Assembly (NCBI RefSeq): GCF_036237315.1
Contig: NZ_CP108356.1
Span: 7,631,501 to 7,695,500, forward strand
Length of the DNA stretch: 64,000 bases
Origin: Streptomyces sp. NBC_01351
Lineage (GTDB): Bacteria; Actinomycetota; Actinomycetes; Streptomycetales; Streptomycetaceae
Reading direction: 5' to 3'
How positions within the stretch are numbered: the first letter of the stretch is position 1; every line of letters starts with the position of its first letter. Under the pieces are notes generated by a model. That model did no database searches. It was not told the origin of the DNA and was given only the letters and a program-made list of their open reading frames with translations. A program made the translations under genes and the position numbers. Below are positions 16,668-25,785 of the stretch, piece by piece.

Positions 16668-17330
16668 GTGATCAAGTCGCTTCGTACCGGATTCACCGCA
16701 GCAGCCGTGACCGCAGCTCTCGTCACGCTCACCCCCTCGGCCGGGGCCTCCGCCCCCGCCTCGCCCTCCGCTCCGCCGGACAAGGTGGGCGTGGACGTCG
16801 CCACCGTGAACGGCTCGGGCTGCCGACCGGGCAGTGCCACCGTCGCCGTGGCACCGGACAACTCGGCCTTCACCGTCACCTACAGCGAGTACCTGGCCCA
16901 GGCCGGCGGCGGAGTCTCCGCCGTCGAGGGTCGCAAGAACTGCCTCCTGTCCCTCGTGGTGCACGTGCCGCAGGGCTTCACCTACGCCGTGGCCCGGGTC
17001 GACTACCGGGGCTTCGGCAGCCTGCAGCCGGGCGCGATCGGCACGCAGAAGGCGAGCTACTACTTCCAGGGCATGAGCCAGACGGCCCAGCGCACCCACA
17101 AGTTCACGGGCGCGCTCGACGACAACTGGCAGGCGACCGACACCACGGGCATCGAGGCCCTGGTCTTCGCGCCCTGCGGGGAGAAGCGCAACTTCAACAT
17201 CAACACCGAACTGCGGACGGAGGTCGGCACCTCCGACCCGTCGAAGGTCAGCTTCATGGCCCTCGACTCGACGGACGGCAGCATCAACAGCGTCTACCAC
17301 TTCTCCTGGAAGCAGTGCCCGGTGCGCTGA
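16668..17330 (+). CDS. Secreted DUF4360 family protein
   Basis: 220 residues. The N-terminal signal peptide (VIKSLRTGFTAAAVTAALV to the Ala-rich site near residue 28) leads to a beta-rich secreted domain of DUF4360 type: VNGSGCRPGSATVAVAPDNSAFTVTYSEY, then RKNCLLSLVVHVPQGFTYAVARVDYRGFGSLQPGAIGTQKASYYFQG and ALVFAPCGEKRNFNINTELR. Paired Cys residues probably form disulfides. Family function is unknown; members occur in fungi and actinomycetes. GTG is the only start giving an intact signal peptide. No good Shine-Dalgarno is seen. Confidence 0.82.
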   Translation: MIKSLRTGFTAAAVTAALVTLTPSAGASAPASPSAPPDKVGVDVATVNGSGCRPGSATVAVAPDNSAFTVTYSEYLAQAGGGVSAVEGRKNCLLSLVVHVPQGFTYAVARVDYRGFGSLQPGAIGTQKASYYFQGMSQTAQRTHKFTGALDDNWQATDTTGIEALVFAPCGEKRNFNINTELRTEVGTSDPSKVSFMALDSTDGSINSVYHFSWKQCPVR

Positions 17331-17337
17331 CCGGGCC

Positions 17338-18372
17338 TCAGGCCGAAGCGCGCCGCACCAGTGACGTGGCGGTGACCACGGATCTGGGCGCGGCGCGCTC
17401 CTCACTGCCCCCGCCCAGCGTCTCCAGCAACAGGCGCGCCATCAACCGCCCCATGCCCTCGATGTCCTGACGCACGGTCGTCAGCGGCGGGTCGGCGATC
17501 GAAGCCACCGCCTCGGCGTCGTCGAACCCGACCACCGCCACCTCCGCCGGAACGGCGCGCCCGCGCTCCCGCAACACCCGCAGCGCGCCCGTCGCCATGA
17601 GGTCGTTCGCCACGAACACCGCGTCGATGCCCGGGCAGCGGTCGAGCAGTTCGGCCATCGCCCGAGCCCCGCCCGCCGCGGTGAAATCTCCCTCGGCGAC
17701 CAGCGCGGCGTCGGCCTCCGGCAGGACGTCCCGGTAGCCGCTCAGCCGGTCGGCGGCCGAGGTCTGGTCGAGCGGGCCCGCGATGTGCGCGATGCGCTCG
17801 CGCCCCTGCGCGACCAGGTACCGTACGGCCTCCCGCGCGCCCCCGCGGTTGTCCGCGTCCACGTACGCCGTGCCGGTGGCCCCGTCGGTCCAGCCCGGCC
17901 GGCCGCCGTACACCGTGGGCATGCCCATCCTGCGGGTGATCGCGGGCAGCGGGTCGTCGGTGTGCAGGGAGAAGGCGAGCGCCCCGTCGACGTGCCCGCC
18001 GGCGAGGTAGCGCTCGATCCGGTCGTAGTCGCTCCGGTCCTCCACCAGCAGCAGCACCAGCTGTGTGTCGTGCGCGGTCAACTCCTTGCTGATGCCGCGC
18101 AGTTGGCGGGAGAAGAAGGGGTCGGAGAAGATCCGGTTCTCCGGCTCGGCGATGATCACCGCGACCGCGCCGGTGCGCCGGGTGACCAGGGTGCGGGCCG
18201 CTGGGTTCGGTACGTAGCCCAGATCGCGTACGGCCTCGCGCACCTTGTCCGCCAGGTGCGCGCGGACCCCGTCGCCGCCGTTGACCACGCGGGACGCGGT
18301 GGCCCGGGACACCCCGGCGCGGGTCGCCACCGCCTCCAGGGTGGGGCGGTTCCCGGGACGCTGTTCGGGCAC
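17338..18372 (-). CDS. LacI family transcriptional regulator
   Basis: 344 residues. The N-terminal LacI helix-turn-helix is TLEAVATRAGVSRATASRVVNGGDGVRAHLADKVREAVRDLGYVPNPAARTL. A periplasmic-binding-like effector domain follows (AVAVIIAEPENRIFSDPFFSRQLRGI, IDAVFVANDLMATGALRVLRERG, VAVVGFDDAEAVASIADPPLTTVRQDIEGMG). The GTG start has GGAGGAG 4 nt upstream. It lies directly downstream of a GH16 glucanase on the same strand, and the glucanase has a perfect LacI-type operator upstream. It therefore probably represses that gene until a glucan-derived sugar binds. Confidence 0.92.
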   Translation of the reverse strand: MPEQRPGNRPTLEAVATRAGVSRATASRVVNGGDGVRAHLADKVREAVRDLGYVPNPAARTLVTRRTGAVAVIIAEPENRIFSDPFFSRQLRGISKELTAHDTQLVLLLVEDRSDYDRIERYLAGGHVDGALAFSLHTDDPLPAITRRMGMPTVYGGRPGWTDGATGTAYVDADNRGGAREAVRYLVAQGRERIAHIAGPLDQTSAADRLSGYRDVLPEADAALVAEGDFTAAGGARAMAELLDRCPGIDAVFVANDLMATGALRVLRERGRAVPAEVAVVGFDDAEAVASIADPPLTTVRQDIEGMGRLMARLLLETLGGGSEERAAPRSVVTATSLVRRASA

Positions 18373-18423
18373 GGGGCTCCTCCTGGGTGTCCGCGGGCGG
18401 TCGCCGCGCCGGGCAGCAGGGTA

Positions 18424-18467
18424 GCCCGTACCGCCGGGAGGCCGGGGGCGCTCCGGGCGGTACGGGC
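18424..18467 (-). terminator. Inverted repeat between GH16 and lacI genes
   Basis: 12-bp perfect arms GCCCGTACCGCC (18424-18435) and GGCGGTACGGGC (18456-18467) with a 20-nt loop. It lies 34 nt after the GH16 stop and 52 nt before the lacI start. It may end the glucanase message or act in the lacI leader. Confidence 0.45.
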
Positions 18468-18501
18468 CGTCTTCGGTCCGGTCCTGTCCGGTCCGGGCCG
18501 G

Positions 18502-19923
18502 TCAGTGGCCGAAGTCGAACCAGTTGACGTTCACGTAGTCGGAGCCCTGGCCGCTCGTGAAGGTCAGGTAGACGTCGTGCCTGCCCGTGACCCCGCTGAT
18601 GTTCGCCGGCACCGTCCGCCAGCTCTGCCAGCCGCCGGTGTTCGCCACGGAGAAGCTGCCGATCGGCGCGCTGGTCCGGCTGTCCAGCCGGACTTCGACG
18701 AGCCCGCTGACCCCGCCGGCCGCTCCCGAGGCGACCCGTGCGAAGAACTGCCGCGCGGCCGCGGACCCGAAGTCGACGCCCCGGTACAGGGCCCAGTCGC
18801 CGTTGCCGATGGCGCCGAGGTTCTGGCCGCCGCCGGTGTCGGAGGTGCCCTCCTTGATCAGCCCCGACTGGCCGTCGTACGACTCGGCCTGGATGGCGGA
18901 GTACGCGTCACGGTCGCCCGTCGGGGGCGTCGTCGGCGGCGGTGTCGTGGGCGGGGGCGTCGTGGGCGTGCTCCCCGTCGACCGCAGCACGGACACGTAG
19001 TCGACCACCATGGGGTGGCCGGGCACGGTGCCCGCGTCGGGGCCGCCGCCGAAGGCGTCCGGGAACCCGCCGCCCATGGCCACGTTCAGGATGATGAAGT
19101 ACCCGTGGTTGGTGGCGTTGGTCCAGGTGGCCGCGTCCACCTGGTTCGCGCGCACGGTGTGGAAGTGGATCCCGTCGACGGAGAAGCGCATCTCCTCGAC
19201 GGCCGTCGACCTGTCCCACTCCACGGCGTACGTGTGGAAGCCGGCCTGGCAGCTGGTGCCGGGGCAGACCCGCTGGCCGCCGATGCCGGAGGTCTCGTTG
19301 CAGGGGCCGCCCGGGCTGGTGCCGCAGTGCATGGTCACCCAGACGTTGTTGAGGCCCTGGACGTTCTCCATGATGTCGAGCTCGCCGATGCCCGGCCAGT
19401 TCCACCAGTTGCCGCGGTAGGGGGCGCCGAGCATCCAGAACGCCGGCCAGTAGCCCTTGGCCGCGGGGCCCGTGACGTTCGGCATCTGGATGCGGGCCTC
19501 GGCGCGCAGCTTGCCGCCCGCCGCCGGCTGGAAGTCGGACCGCCTGGTCTCGACGCGGCCGGAGGTCCAGTTGCCCGCGGCGTCCCGCCTCGGGGTGATC
19601 CGCAGGTTGCCCGTCCCGTCGAGGGAGACGTTGGCGGGGTCCGCGGTCATGGTCTCGATCTCGCCGGTGCCGAAGTTCGCGGGGCCGCCGGGGTAACTCG
19701 TACCGGTGGTGTACTGCCAGTCGGCGGTGTTCACGCCGGAGCCCGCGGGCCCGTTGAAGTCGTCGAGGAACACCTGGGACCAGCCGGCCGGGGTGGGGGG
19801 AGCGGTGGCGCCGGCGGGCAGCGTGGCCGCCACCGCGGCGGCCACGACCACGGCGACCGTGCCGAGCGCGGCTAAGACGGACCGCCGGACGGGCGGCCGT
19901 TCCGTACGGGATGTCGTGCGCAT
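18502..19923 (-). CDS. Secreted GH16 endo-beta-glucanase with CBM6-type module
   Basis: 473 residues. Signal peptide (RRSVLAALGTVAVVVAAAVA) ending near ATLPAGATA. The GH16 catalytic jelly roll follows with GYWPAFWMLGAPYRGNWWNWPG and the active-site strand GELDIMENVQG: nucleophile Glu181, Asp183 and acid/base Glu186. The ExDxxE form with the extra Met is typical of beta-1,3- and 1,3-1,4-glucanases. A Thr/Pro linker (PTTPPPTTPPPTTPP) connects to a C-terminal CBM6/35-like beta sandwich (AIQAESYDGQSGL, GDWALYRGVDFGS, VNVNWFDFGH). It degrades extracellular glucan. A 14-bp LacI operator lies 77 bp upstream. Confidence 0.93.
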   Translation of the reverse strand: MRTTSRTERPPVRRSVLAALGTVAVVVAAAVAATLPAGATAPPTPAGWSQVFLDDFNGPAGSGVNTADWQYTTGTSYPGGPANFGTGEIETMTADPANVSLDGTGNLRITPRRDAAGNWTSGRVETRRSDFQPAAGGKLRAEARIQMPNVTGPAAKGYWPAFWMLGAPYRGNWWNWPGIGELDIMENVQGLNNVWVTMHCGTSPGGPCNETSGIGGQRVCPGTSCQAGFHTYAVEWDRSTAVEEMRFSVDGIHFHTVRANQVDAATWTNATNHGYFIILNVAMGGGFPDAFGGGPDAGTVPGHPMVVDYVSVLRSTGSTPTTPPPTTPPPTTPPTGDRDAYSAIQAESYDGQSGLIKEGTSDTGGGQNLGAIGNGDWALYRGVDFGSAAARQFFARVASGAAGGVSGLVEVRLDSRTSAPIGSFSVANTGGWQSWRTVPANISGVTGRHDVYLTFTSGQGSDYVNVNWFDFGH

Positions 19924-19999
19924 GGATGCCCTCTCTGAAGCGCGCTGTGCGGCGCGGTGCGGGGGAAGAGCAGGCGGAGCCCGCCGTTCGAGAGCCCTT

Positions 20000-20013
20000 T
20001 GAGAGCGCTCTCA
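20000..20013. promoter_or_regulatory. LacI-type operator TGAGAGCGCTCTCA
   Basis: Perfect 14-bp palindrome with the central CG of LacI/CebR-type sites (compare TGGGAGCGCTCCCA of CebR). It is located upstream of the GH16 gene, and the LacI regulator gene is adjacent on the far side. Confidence 0.75.
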
Positions 20014-20171
20014 CTGGGGACCGCTGGACACTGTGCTCCCCACCCCTTCGGGCGTCAAGAGTTCGAACCGGGAAAGGGTCCCGAGGTCGGATCGGTTCAT
20101 TCGTCGAACGCTCGGAGCCGACCGCCGTGGCGGCCGGCCATCACCCGTCAGGCCCAATCCCCCGTACGAGT

Positions 20172-20402
20172 TCAGTAGGCCGGGCCGAGCACCTCCTGCG
20201 CGCCCGGCAGTTCGTGGACGGAGGCCGCCGTCCCGGTGAGCGGAAGCAGGGCGGAGAGCGGGCACAGCACGGGCATCTCGTGGTCCACCTCCCACTCGCC
20301 GACCGTGTTCCGGCCGCCGCCGCGGCCACCGCGGTCGGTGGTGCAGACGGCGTACAGCTGACCGGCGCAGCCCCGGCAGAACAGGGGCAGGTGGGCGGTC
20401 AC
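20172..20402 (-). CDS. Small Cys-containing hypothetical protein
   Basis: 76 residues, unrecognised. The N-terminus VTAHLPLFCRGCAGQLYAVC has a Cys-x2-Cys pair and a third Cys; a fourth lies in EMPVLCPLSALLPL. The arrangement could bind zinc. GTG start chosen because GAGGGAA lies 6 nt upstream. It is divergent from the acyl-CoA carboxylase epsilon gene. It could be a real small protein or, less likely, non-coding sequence with good codon bias. Confidence 0.5.
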   Translation of the reverse strand: MTAHLPLFCRGCAGQLYAVCTTDRGGRGGGRNTVGEWEVDHEMPVLCPLSALLPLTGTAASVHELPGAQEVLGPAY

Positions 20403-20671
20403 GGCAGTTCCCTCGGCACGGCCGCCGCTGTGGCGGCCGGATGGCGGAACGGATTCCCCCGAGTGCCGGGCACCCGGCGCGCTTGTAGCGTCGATCGCGT
20501 CAGGAGTCCCGGTGACCCGACAGGACTCCGCAGGCCGGTTCGCATCCGCGGAACACGTCCCGCCAGCGCGCCGAGCCGCACGTGTGCCGCCCGCGCCGGC
20601 GCCCCGCCGGTCCGCCCCGCGCGACCCGACGACCGGGCGCACGCGCAGCCCCCGTGAGAGAGGCCGTGCCG

Positions 20672-20932
20672 ATGACGAACGACGCCCCGATAGCCCCGGC
20701 AGCCCCGACGGCGAGCCTGTTCCGCGTCGAGCGGGGCCACGCCGAGCCCGAGGAACTGGCCGCGATCGCACTCGTGGTCGCCTGCTGCGCACGACGTACC
20801 GCCGATGACGGCGACGGCCACGGCGGCCGGAACCGGACCGGGACCGGCACGAAGGGCGCCGGGCACCGCCCAGGGCGCCGGCCGGCCCGGTCGAACACCG
20901 GCTGCTGGGCAGGCTGCTGGGCCTGCCGCTGA
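20672..20932 (+). CDS. Acyl-CoA carboxylase epsilon subunit (AccE/PccE-like)
   Basis: 86 residues. The segment ASLFRVERGHAEPEELAAIALVVACCARR matches the core of the epsilon subunits of actinobacterial acyl-CoA carboxylases, where the RVxRGxxxPEELAA block sits near the N-terminus. The tail is Gly/Arg-rich and low in complexity. Epsilon stimulates the biotin-dependent carboxylase that makes malonyl- or methylmalonyl-CoA. It is usually encoded beside the carboxyltransferase beta gene, but no such gene is in the window. It stands 50 bp from the end of the spore-pigment hydroxylase, so it may help supply malonyl-CoA to the neighbouring polyketide synthase. GAGAGAGG precedes the ATG. Confidence 0.72.
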   Translation: MTNDAPIAPAAPTASLFRVERGHAEPEELAAIALVVACCARRTADDGDGHGGRNRTGTGTKGAGHRPGRRPARSNTGCWAGCWACR

Positions 20933-20982
20933 ACCCCGTCCGCCGGCCGCGCGCACGGCCGGCGGAAGGGGGAGCGAGGTGG

Positions 20983-22614
20983 TCACGCCCGGCGCAGCAC
21001 CGTCGCGAGGGCGCTCCGCAGCGCCTCCCGGGCATCGGGCACGGAGCCCTCCGAGCGCCACGCCACGAACCCGTCCGGCCGTACGAGGACGGCGCCCTCG
21101 GGGCTCGTCTCGTGGACCTCCGCCCAGTCGGCGTCGCCCTCCGGGACCAGGTCCGCCTCCCGCCCGGAGCCGATGGCGTAGGCGTCCAGGCGCGCCGACA
21201 GCTCCTCGGCCACCTGCTCGCCGGCCGCCCGCCACGGCGTGCCCGCGCCGCTGAGCAGCACGAACGAGCGCTCGTACAGGTCCAGCGAGGAGATCCGCTC
21301 GCCGGACCTGGTCAGCCACATGTGCGGGGCCCGGGTGCCCGTGTCGCCCTTCAGCCGCAGCGCCTCCGGGATGATCGGCCGGTCGGCGTCGCCGCCGACG
21401 ACCGCGCCCTCGGGGTAGCAGTAGCCCATCGCCGTGGTGAGGACCCCGCTGCCCGGTCCGCCGCCCATCGTGGGCGGCGGGGCGTACCCCGGGTGGCTGT
21501 GCTCGGCCGAACGGGCCGAGGCGCGCGCGCTCGTGGCCAGGGCCACCGGGAGCCGCTCGGCCTCGTACGTGTCGAGCAGTTCCATGCCGGCCGAGCCGTC
21601 CAGCACCGCGGCGATCTTCCAGGCCAGGTTGTGCGCGTCCTGGATGCCGGTGTTGGAGCCGAACGCACCGGTGGGCGACATCTCGTGGGCCGCGTCACCG
21701 GCCAGGAACACCCGGCCGGCGGAGTACCGTTCCGCCACCCGTTCGGCCGCGTGCCACGGCGCCTTGCCGCCGATCACCACGTCCAGGTCCGGCACGCCGA
21801 TCGCGGCCCGGATCTGCTCGACGCACCGCTCGTCGGTGAAGTCCTCCAGCGTCTCGCCGGTCTCCGGGTGCCAGGGGGCGTGGAAGACCCACTGCGTGCC
21901 GTTGTCCACCGGGAGCAGCGCCCCGTCGGCGCCCGGGCGCATCAAGTAGCAGACGATGAACCGCAGATCGCCCAGCACCTCGGGGAGCCGCTCCGAGCGG
22001 AAGGTCACGCTCACGTTGTGGAACAGCTCGCCGTTGCCCGTCTGGGGGATGCGCAGCTGCTCCCGTACGGGACTGCGCGGACCGTCCGCCGCGATCAGGA
22101 AATCCGCGCGCACGGTGGTGTGCTCGCCGGTCTCGCGGTCCTTCACGATGGCGCTCACCCCCGTCGCGTCCTGGTCGAAGGTCATCAGCTCGGTGGAGAA
22201 GCGGATGTCGGCGCCCAGTGCGCGGCTCTGCGCGGCCAGTACCGGCTCGATGTTGTTCTGGCTGCACAGGCACCAGCCGGTCGGGCTGAACCGGCGCAGC
22301 GCCCCGGACGGATCGATCGACTTGACCAGCCAGTTGTGGTCGCCGTCGACCAGTGACGTGGCCTGCAGAATGCCCTGGGTCCCCTCCAGTACGGACGCCG
22401 CGCGGCGGATCTCGTGCTCGGCTCCCGCCGTGCGGAACAGCTCCATCGTCCGGGCGTTGATGCCCCGGCCGCGCGGGTGCTCGGAGGTACCGGAGTGCTT
22501 CTCGACGAGCAGGTGCCGCACTCCGTGGCGGCTCAGGAAAAGCGAGGTGGACAGGCCCACGAGCGAGCCGCCCACGACGAGAACCGGTACGCGAACATCG
22601 GCTTTGTCTTCCAT
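20983..22614 (-). CDS. whiE-ORFVIII: Spore-pigment FAD-dependent hydroxylase (WhiE ORFVIII-like)
   Basis: 543 residues, class A aromatic flavoprotein monooxygenase. FAD fold VLVVGGSLVGLSTSLFLSRHGVRHLLVEKH (with GGSLVGL where GGGPVGL is more common), the DG motif region FLIAADGPRSPVREQL, and the second FAD motif GRVFLAGDAAHEMSPTGAFGSNTGIQDAHNLAWK. The C-terminal thioredoxin-like extension is present. It hydroxylates the aromatic polyketide made by the cluster, using NADPH and O2. It is divergent from ORFI exactly as in whiE of S. coelicolor. AGGAG lies about 9 nt before the ATG. Confidence 0.92.
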   Translation of the reverse strand: MEDKADVRVPVLVVGGSLVGLSTSLFLSRHGVRHLLVEKHSGTSEHPRGRGINARTMELFRTAGAEHEIRRAASVLEGTQGILQATSLVDGDHNWLVKSIDPSGALRRFSPTGWCLCSQNNIEPVLAAQSRALGADIRFSTELMTFDQDATGVSAIVKDRETGEHTTVRADFLIAADGPRSPVREQLRIPQTGNGELFHNVSVTFRSERLPEVLGDLRFIVCYLMRPGADGALLPVDNGTQWVFHAPWHPETGETLEDFTDERCVEQIRAAIGVPDLDVVIGGKAPWHAAERVAERYSAGRVFLAGDAAHEMSPTGAFGSNTGIQDAHNLAWKIAAVLDGSAGMELLDTYEAERLPVALATSARASARSAEHSHPGYAPPPTMGGGPGSGVLTTAMGYCYPEGAVVGGDADRPIIPEALRLKGDTGTRAPHMWLTRSGERISSLDLYERSFVLLSGAGTPWRAAGEQVAEELSARLDAYAIGSGREADLVPEGDADWAEVHETSPEGAVLVRPDGFVAWRSEGSVPDAREALRSALATVLRRA

Positions 22615-22891
22615 CAGCTGTGGGCTCCTGTTTTCTGTGTGGGGGAGTGGAGTCTTTATGCCACCGATCGAAGATCAGGCCCGGTTGATTCGCCGGTTGT
22701 CACCCGCTTGATGCGGACATGTAGCGGTACGTCCCCACCCGGACGACGATGAGCGACAGCGGCGCCCCCGAACAGAAGCGCCGGCCTGCCGTTCCCGACC
22801 GAGGCGGCCGCCGGCCCGGGTGGACGCCACCGGTGACGGACGAGGGGTCCGTACGCGATGGGTCTCCACCCCCTCATGAAGGAGTGAGTAG

Positions 22892-23989
22892 ATGACAACC
22901 ACCCTGTCCGAACGGGTGTCGCAGTCAGCCTTCGACGGCTCCATGCTCCGGGTCGTCCTGCTGATGGACCTCCACGAAGGGACCCAGCAGCAGTTCTTCG
23001 AGGCGTACGAGCAACTCCGCCACGACATCGCGTCCGTTCCGGGACACATCAGGGACCAGCTGTGCCAGTCCTTCGAGAATCCCTCCCAATGGCTCATCAC
23101 CAGCGAGTGGGAGAGTGCCCCGCAGTACCTCGCCTGGGTCAACAGCGAACACCACGCCGAACAGGTGAAGCCGCTGGGCGCCTGCGCCCGGGCCATGCGC
23201 CCGCTCAAGTTCACCGTCCTGCGCGAGACCGGCCGCGGCTACGACCAGGCCTCCGGCCAGGTCGCCGCCCGGCTCCAGCCCGTGCCCCGGCTCGGCGCCG
23301 GCATCGTGCGCCACGCGCTGACCTTCACCGTCAAGCCGGGCAGTGAGGAGCAGGTCGCCGCCATCCTCTCCAGCTACGCCTCCCCGGCGGCCCGCGTCGA
23401 CGACCACACCCGCCTGTGCCGCACCTCGCTCTTCATGCACGGCAACCGGGTGGTACGCACGGTGGAGGTCCAGGGCGACCTGATGGCGGCCCTGCGGCAC
23501 GTCTCCGAACAGCCCGAGGTGCGCGCCGTCGAGGAGGCCATCAACCCCTACCTCGAACAGGACCGGGACCTCGGCGACCCCGAGTCCGCCCGCATGTTCT
23601 TCATGCGCGCGGCCCTCCCCGCGGTCCACCACATCGCCGCCGAGGAGCCGGACTCCGCCGACGTGACCCGCCACGCGCTCTTCTACCCGGCCAAGCCCGG
23701 CTGCGGCCCCGCGCTCGCCGAGTTCCTGGCCCGCCAGGACGAGGCCGCCGCGGACCTGCCCACGAGCCCCGTTCGGAGCAGCAGCATCTTCCAGCGCGAC
23801 GACATCGTCGTGAGGCTGATCGACGTGAGCGGCCCGTTCGACGCCGAGCCGGGAGCCACCCTCGGCGCCGCGGGCCCGCGCAAGACCGCCGTCCTCGAGC
23901 GCCTGATGGCCGCGCCCGGCGGGCAGCCCCGCGCCGCGCGCCACACCATGAACCTGATCACCGACCGCCGGGCCCCCGCGCAGTCCTGA
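22892..23989 (+). CDS. whiE-ORFI: Spore-pigment cluster protein ORFI (SchA/CurD-like)
   Basis: 365 residues in three related parts. Residues 15-100 resemble an antibiotic-biosynthesis-monooxygenase/ferredoxin-like fold (LRVVLLMDLHEGTQQQFFEAYEQL, WLITSEWESAPQYLAWVNSEHH). Two further SchA/CurD-type repeats begin at VRHALTFTVKPGSEEQVAAIL and at TRHALFYPAKPGCGPALAEFL. Its precise role in spore-pigment synthesis is unknown. It is first in a tightly packed operon. AAGGAG lies 9 nt before the ATG. Confidence 0.9.
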   Translation: MTTTLSERVSQSAFDGSMLRVVLLMDLHEGTQQQFFEAYEQLRHDIASVPGHIRDQLCQSFENPSQWLITSEWESAPQYLAWVNSEHHAEQVKPLGACARAMRPLKFTVLRETGRGYDQASGQVAARLQPVPRLGAGIVRHALTFTVKPGSEEQVAAILSSYASPAARVDDHTRLCRTSLFMHGNRVVRTVEVQGDLMAALRHVSEQPEVRAVEEAINPYLEQDRDLGDPESARMFFMRAALPAVHHIAAEEPDSADVTRHALFYPAKPGCGPALAEFLARQDEAAADLPTSPVRSSSIFQRDDIVVRLIDVSGPFDAEPGATLGAAGPRKTAVLERLMAAPGGQPRAARHTMNLITDRRAPAQS

Positions 23990-24073
23990 CCCACCGAGCT
24001 CCCCCCCCGAGACCACTCCGAGCTCCACCCCACATCCCCGTCCAGGCACCCCACACGCCAGGAGGAACCCGCC

Positions 24074-24517
24074 ATGACCAAACACCGCCCACGCATCGTG
24101 GACCTCAGCGAGACGCCGCCCAACCGGAGGCGCGGAGGCGACCTGAGGGCCGTGCTCACCCCGACCTCGGTGGGCTCCACCAGCGGCTTCATGGGCATGG
24201 CGATCATGGCGCCCGGGGAGTCCATCGCCGAGCACTACCACCCGTACTCCGAGGAGTTCGTGTACGTGGTCGCCGGCCGGCTGGAGGTGGACCTCGACGG
24301 TGAGGCCCACCCGCTGCGCACCGACCAGGGCCTGCTCGTGCCGCTGAACGTGCGCCACCGCTTCCGCAACGTCGGGGGCACCGAGGCCCGCATGGTCTTT
24401 CACCTCGGCCCGCTCGCCCCGCGCCCGGAGCTCGGGCACGTCGACACCGAGGAGGCCCCGCACCCGGAGAGCACCGCCTGGGAGCAGCCGCCGGACCGCA
24501 CGGGAGTGGTCTCGTGA
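24074..24517 (+). CDS. whiE-ORFII: Cupin protein of spore-pigment cluster (ORFII)
   Basis: 147 residues, single cupin barrel. Motif 1 is [28 protein letters not shown], with the His-x-His-x4-Glu metal ligands plus Gly; motif 2 is [16 protein letters not shown] with the last His. The N-terminus [28 protein letters not shown] is typical of WhiE ORFII/CurC/SchB proteins. Its role is unproven; polyketide oxygenation or cyclisation help has been considered. AGGAGG precedes the ATG. The stop overlaps the KS-alpha start by 4 bases. Confidence 0.92.
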   Translation: MTKHRPRIVDLSETPPNRRRGGDLRAVLTPTSVGSTSGFMGMAIMAPGESIAEHYHPYSEEFVYVVAGRLEVDLDGEAHPLRTDQGLLVPLNVRHRFRNVGGTEARMVFHLGPLAPRPELGHVDTEEAPHPESTAWEQPPDRTGVVS

Positions 24518-25785
24518 CCCGCCGCCGGGTGGCGGTGACCGGGGTCGGCGTCGTCGCCCCCGGCGGGATCGGGGTCGGCGCCTTCTGGGACCTGCTCTCC
24601 AACGGCCGTACGGCCACCCGCGGCATCACCCTCTTCGACCCGGAGGGGTTCCGCTCCCGGATAGCCGCGGAGGTCGACTTCGACCCGGCCGCGCACGGCC
24701 TCACCGGGGAGGACGCCGCCCGGGCGGACCGGTACATCCAGTTCGCCCTGGTCGCAGCCCGCGAGGCGCTGCGCGACTCCGGCCTCGATCTCACCACGGA
24801 CGAGGCCTGGCGGACCGGGGTCTCCCTCGGCACCGCCGTCGGCGGCACCACCCGCCTGGAGCACGACTACGTGGCCGTGAGCCAGTCCGGTGCGTGGTGG
24901 GACGTCGACCACCGGCTCGCCGGAGCCCACCTGCACCGGGCGTTCACCCCCGCCACCCTCGCCTCCGCCGTCGCGGAGGAGACGGGCGCGCGGGGCCCGG
25001 TGCAGACCGTCTCCACCGGATGCACCTCCGGACTCGACGCCATCGGGTACGCCGTCCACTCCATCGCGGAGGGCCGGATGGACGTGTGCATCGCCGGCGC
25101 CTCCGACTCACCCATATCGCCGATCACCGTGGCCTGCTTCGACGCCATCAAGGCGACGTCGCCGAACAACGACGACCCGGCCCATGCCTCCCGGCCGTTC
25201 GACGCCGACCGGGACGGGTTCGTCCTCGGCGAGGGCGGCGCGGTCCTCGTACTCGAAGAGCTGGAACACGCCCGCGCCCGCGGTGCGACCGTCTACTGCG
25301 AGATCGGCGGCTACGCCACCTTCGGCAACGCCCACCACATGACCGGCCTGACCGCCGAGGGCCTGGAAATGGCCCGGGCGATCGAAACCGCCCTGGCCCA
25401 GGCCCGGATCGGCGCCGACGAGATCGACTACGTCAACGCGCACGGCTCCGGGACCAAGCAGAACGACCGCCACGAGACGGCGGCGGTCAAGCGGGTCCTG
25501 GGCGACCACGCCTACAAGACGCCGATGACCTCCATCAAATCCATGGTGGGCCACTCCCTCGGCGCCATCGGCGCGATCGAACTCGCCGCCTGCGTCCTCG
25601 CGATGAACCACCAGGTGGTCCCGCCGACCGCCAACTACGAGACGCCCGACCCCGAGTGCGACCTGGACTACGTCCCGCGCACCGCCCGCGCCCGCACCCT
25701 GCGCAGCGTCCTGTCCGTCGGCAGCGGCTTCGGCGGGTTCCAGTCCGCCGTCGTCATGTCCCGGCCGAAGGAGGAGGTGTCATGA
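24514..25785 (+). CDS. whiE-ORFIII: Ketosynthase alpha of minimal type II PKS (ORFIII)
   Basis: 423 residues. All ketosynthase catalytic residues are visible: nucleophile Cys170 in [13 protein letters not shown], His310 in [14 protein letters not shown], Lys342 in SIKSMVGHS and His347 in the same block. It condenses malonyl units on the ACP with the chain length factor, with which it is translationally coupled (ATGA overlap with the next gene). GTG start overlaps the cupin stop. Orthologous in position and sequence style to KS-alpha of spore pigment rather than antibiotic clusters. Confidence 0.96.
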   Translation: MTRRRVAVTGVGVVAPGGIGVGAFWDLLSNGRTATRGITLFDPEGFRSRIAAEVDFDPAAHGLTGEDAARADRYIQFALVAAREALRDSGLDLTTDEAWRTGVSLGTAVGGTTRLEHDYVAVSQSGAWWDVDHRLAGAHLHRAFTPATLASAVAEETGARGPVQTVSTGCTSGLDAIGYAVHSIAEGRMDVCIAGASDSPISPITVACFDAIKATSPNNDDPAHASRPFDADRDGFVLGEGGAVLVLEELEHARARGATVYCEIGGYATFGNAHHMTGLTAEGLEMARAIETALAQARIGADEIDYVNAHGSGTKQNDRHETAAVKRVLGDHAYKTPMTSIKSMVGHSLGAIGAIELAACVLAMNHQVVPPTANYETPDPECDLDYVPRTARARTLRSVLSVGSGFGGFQSAVVMSRPKEEVS

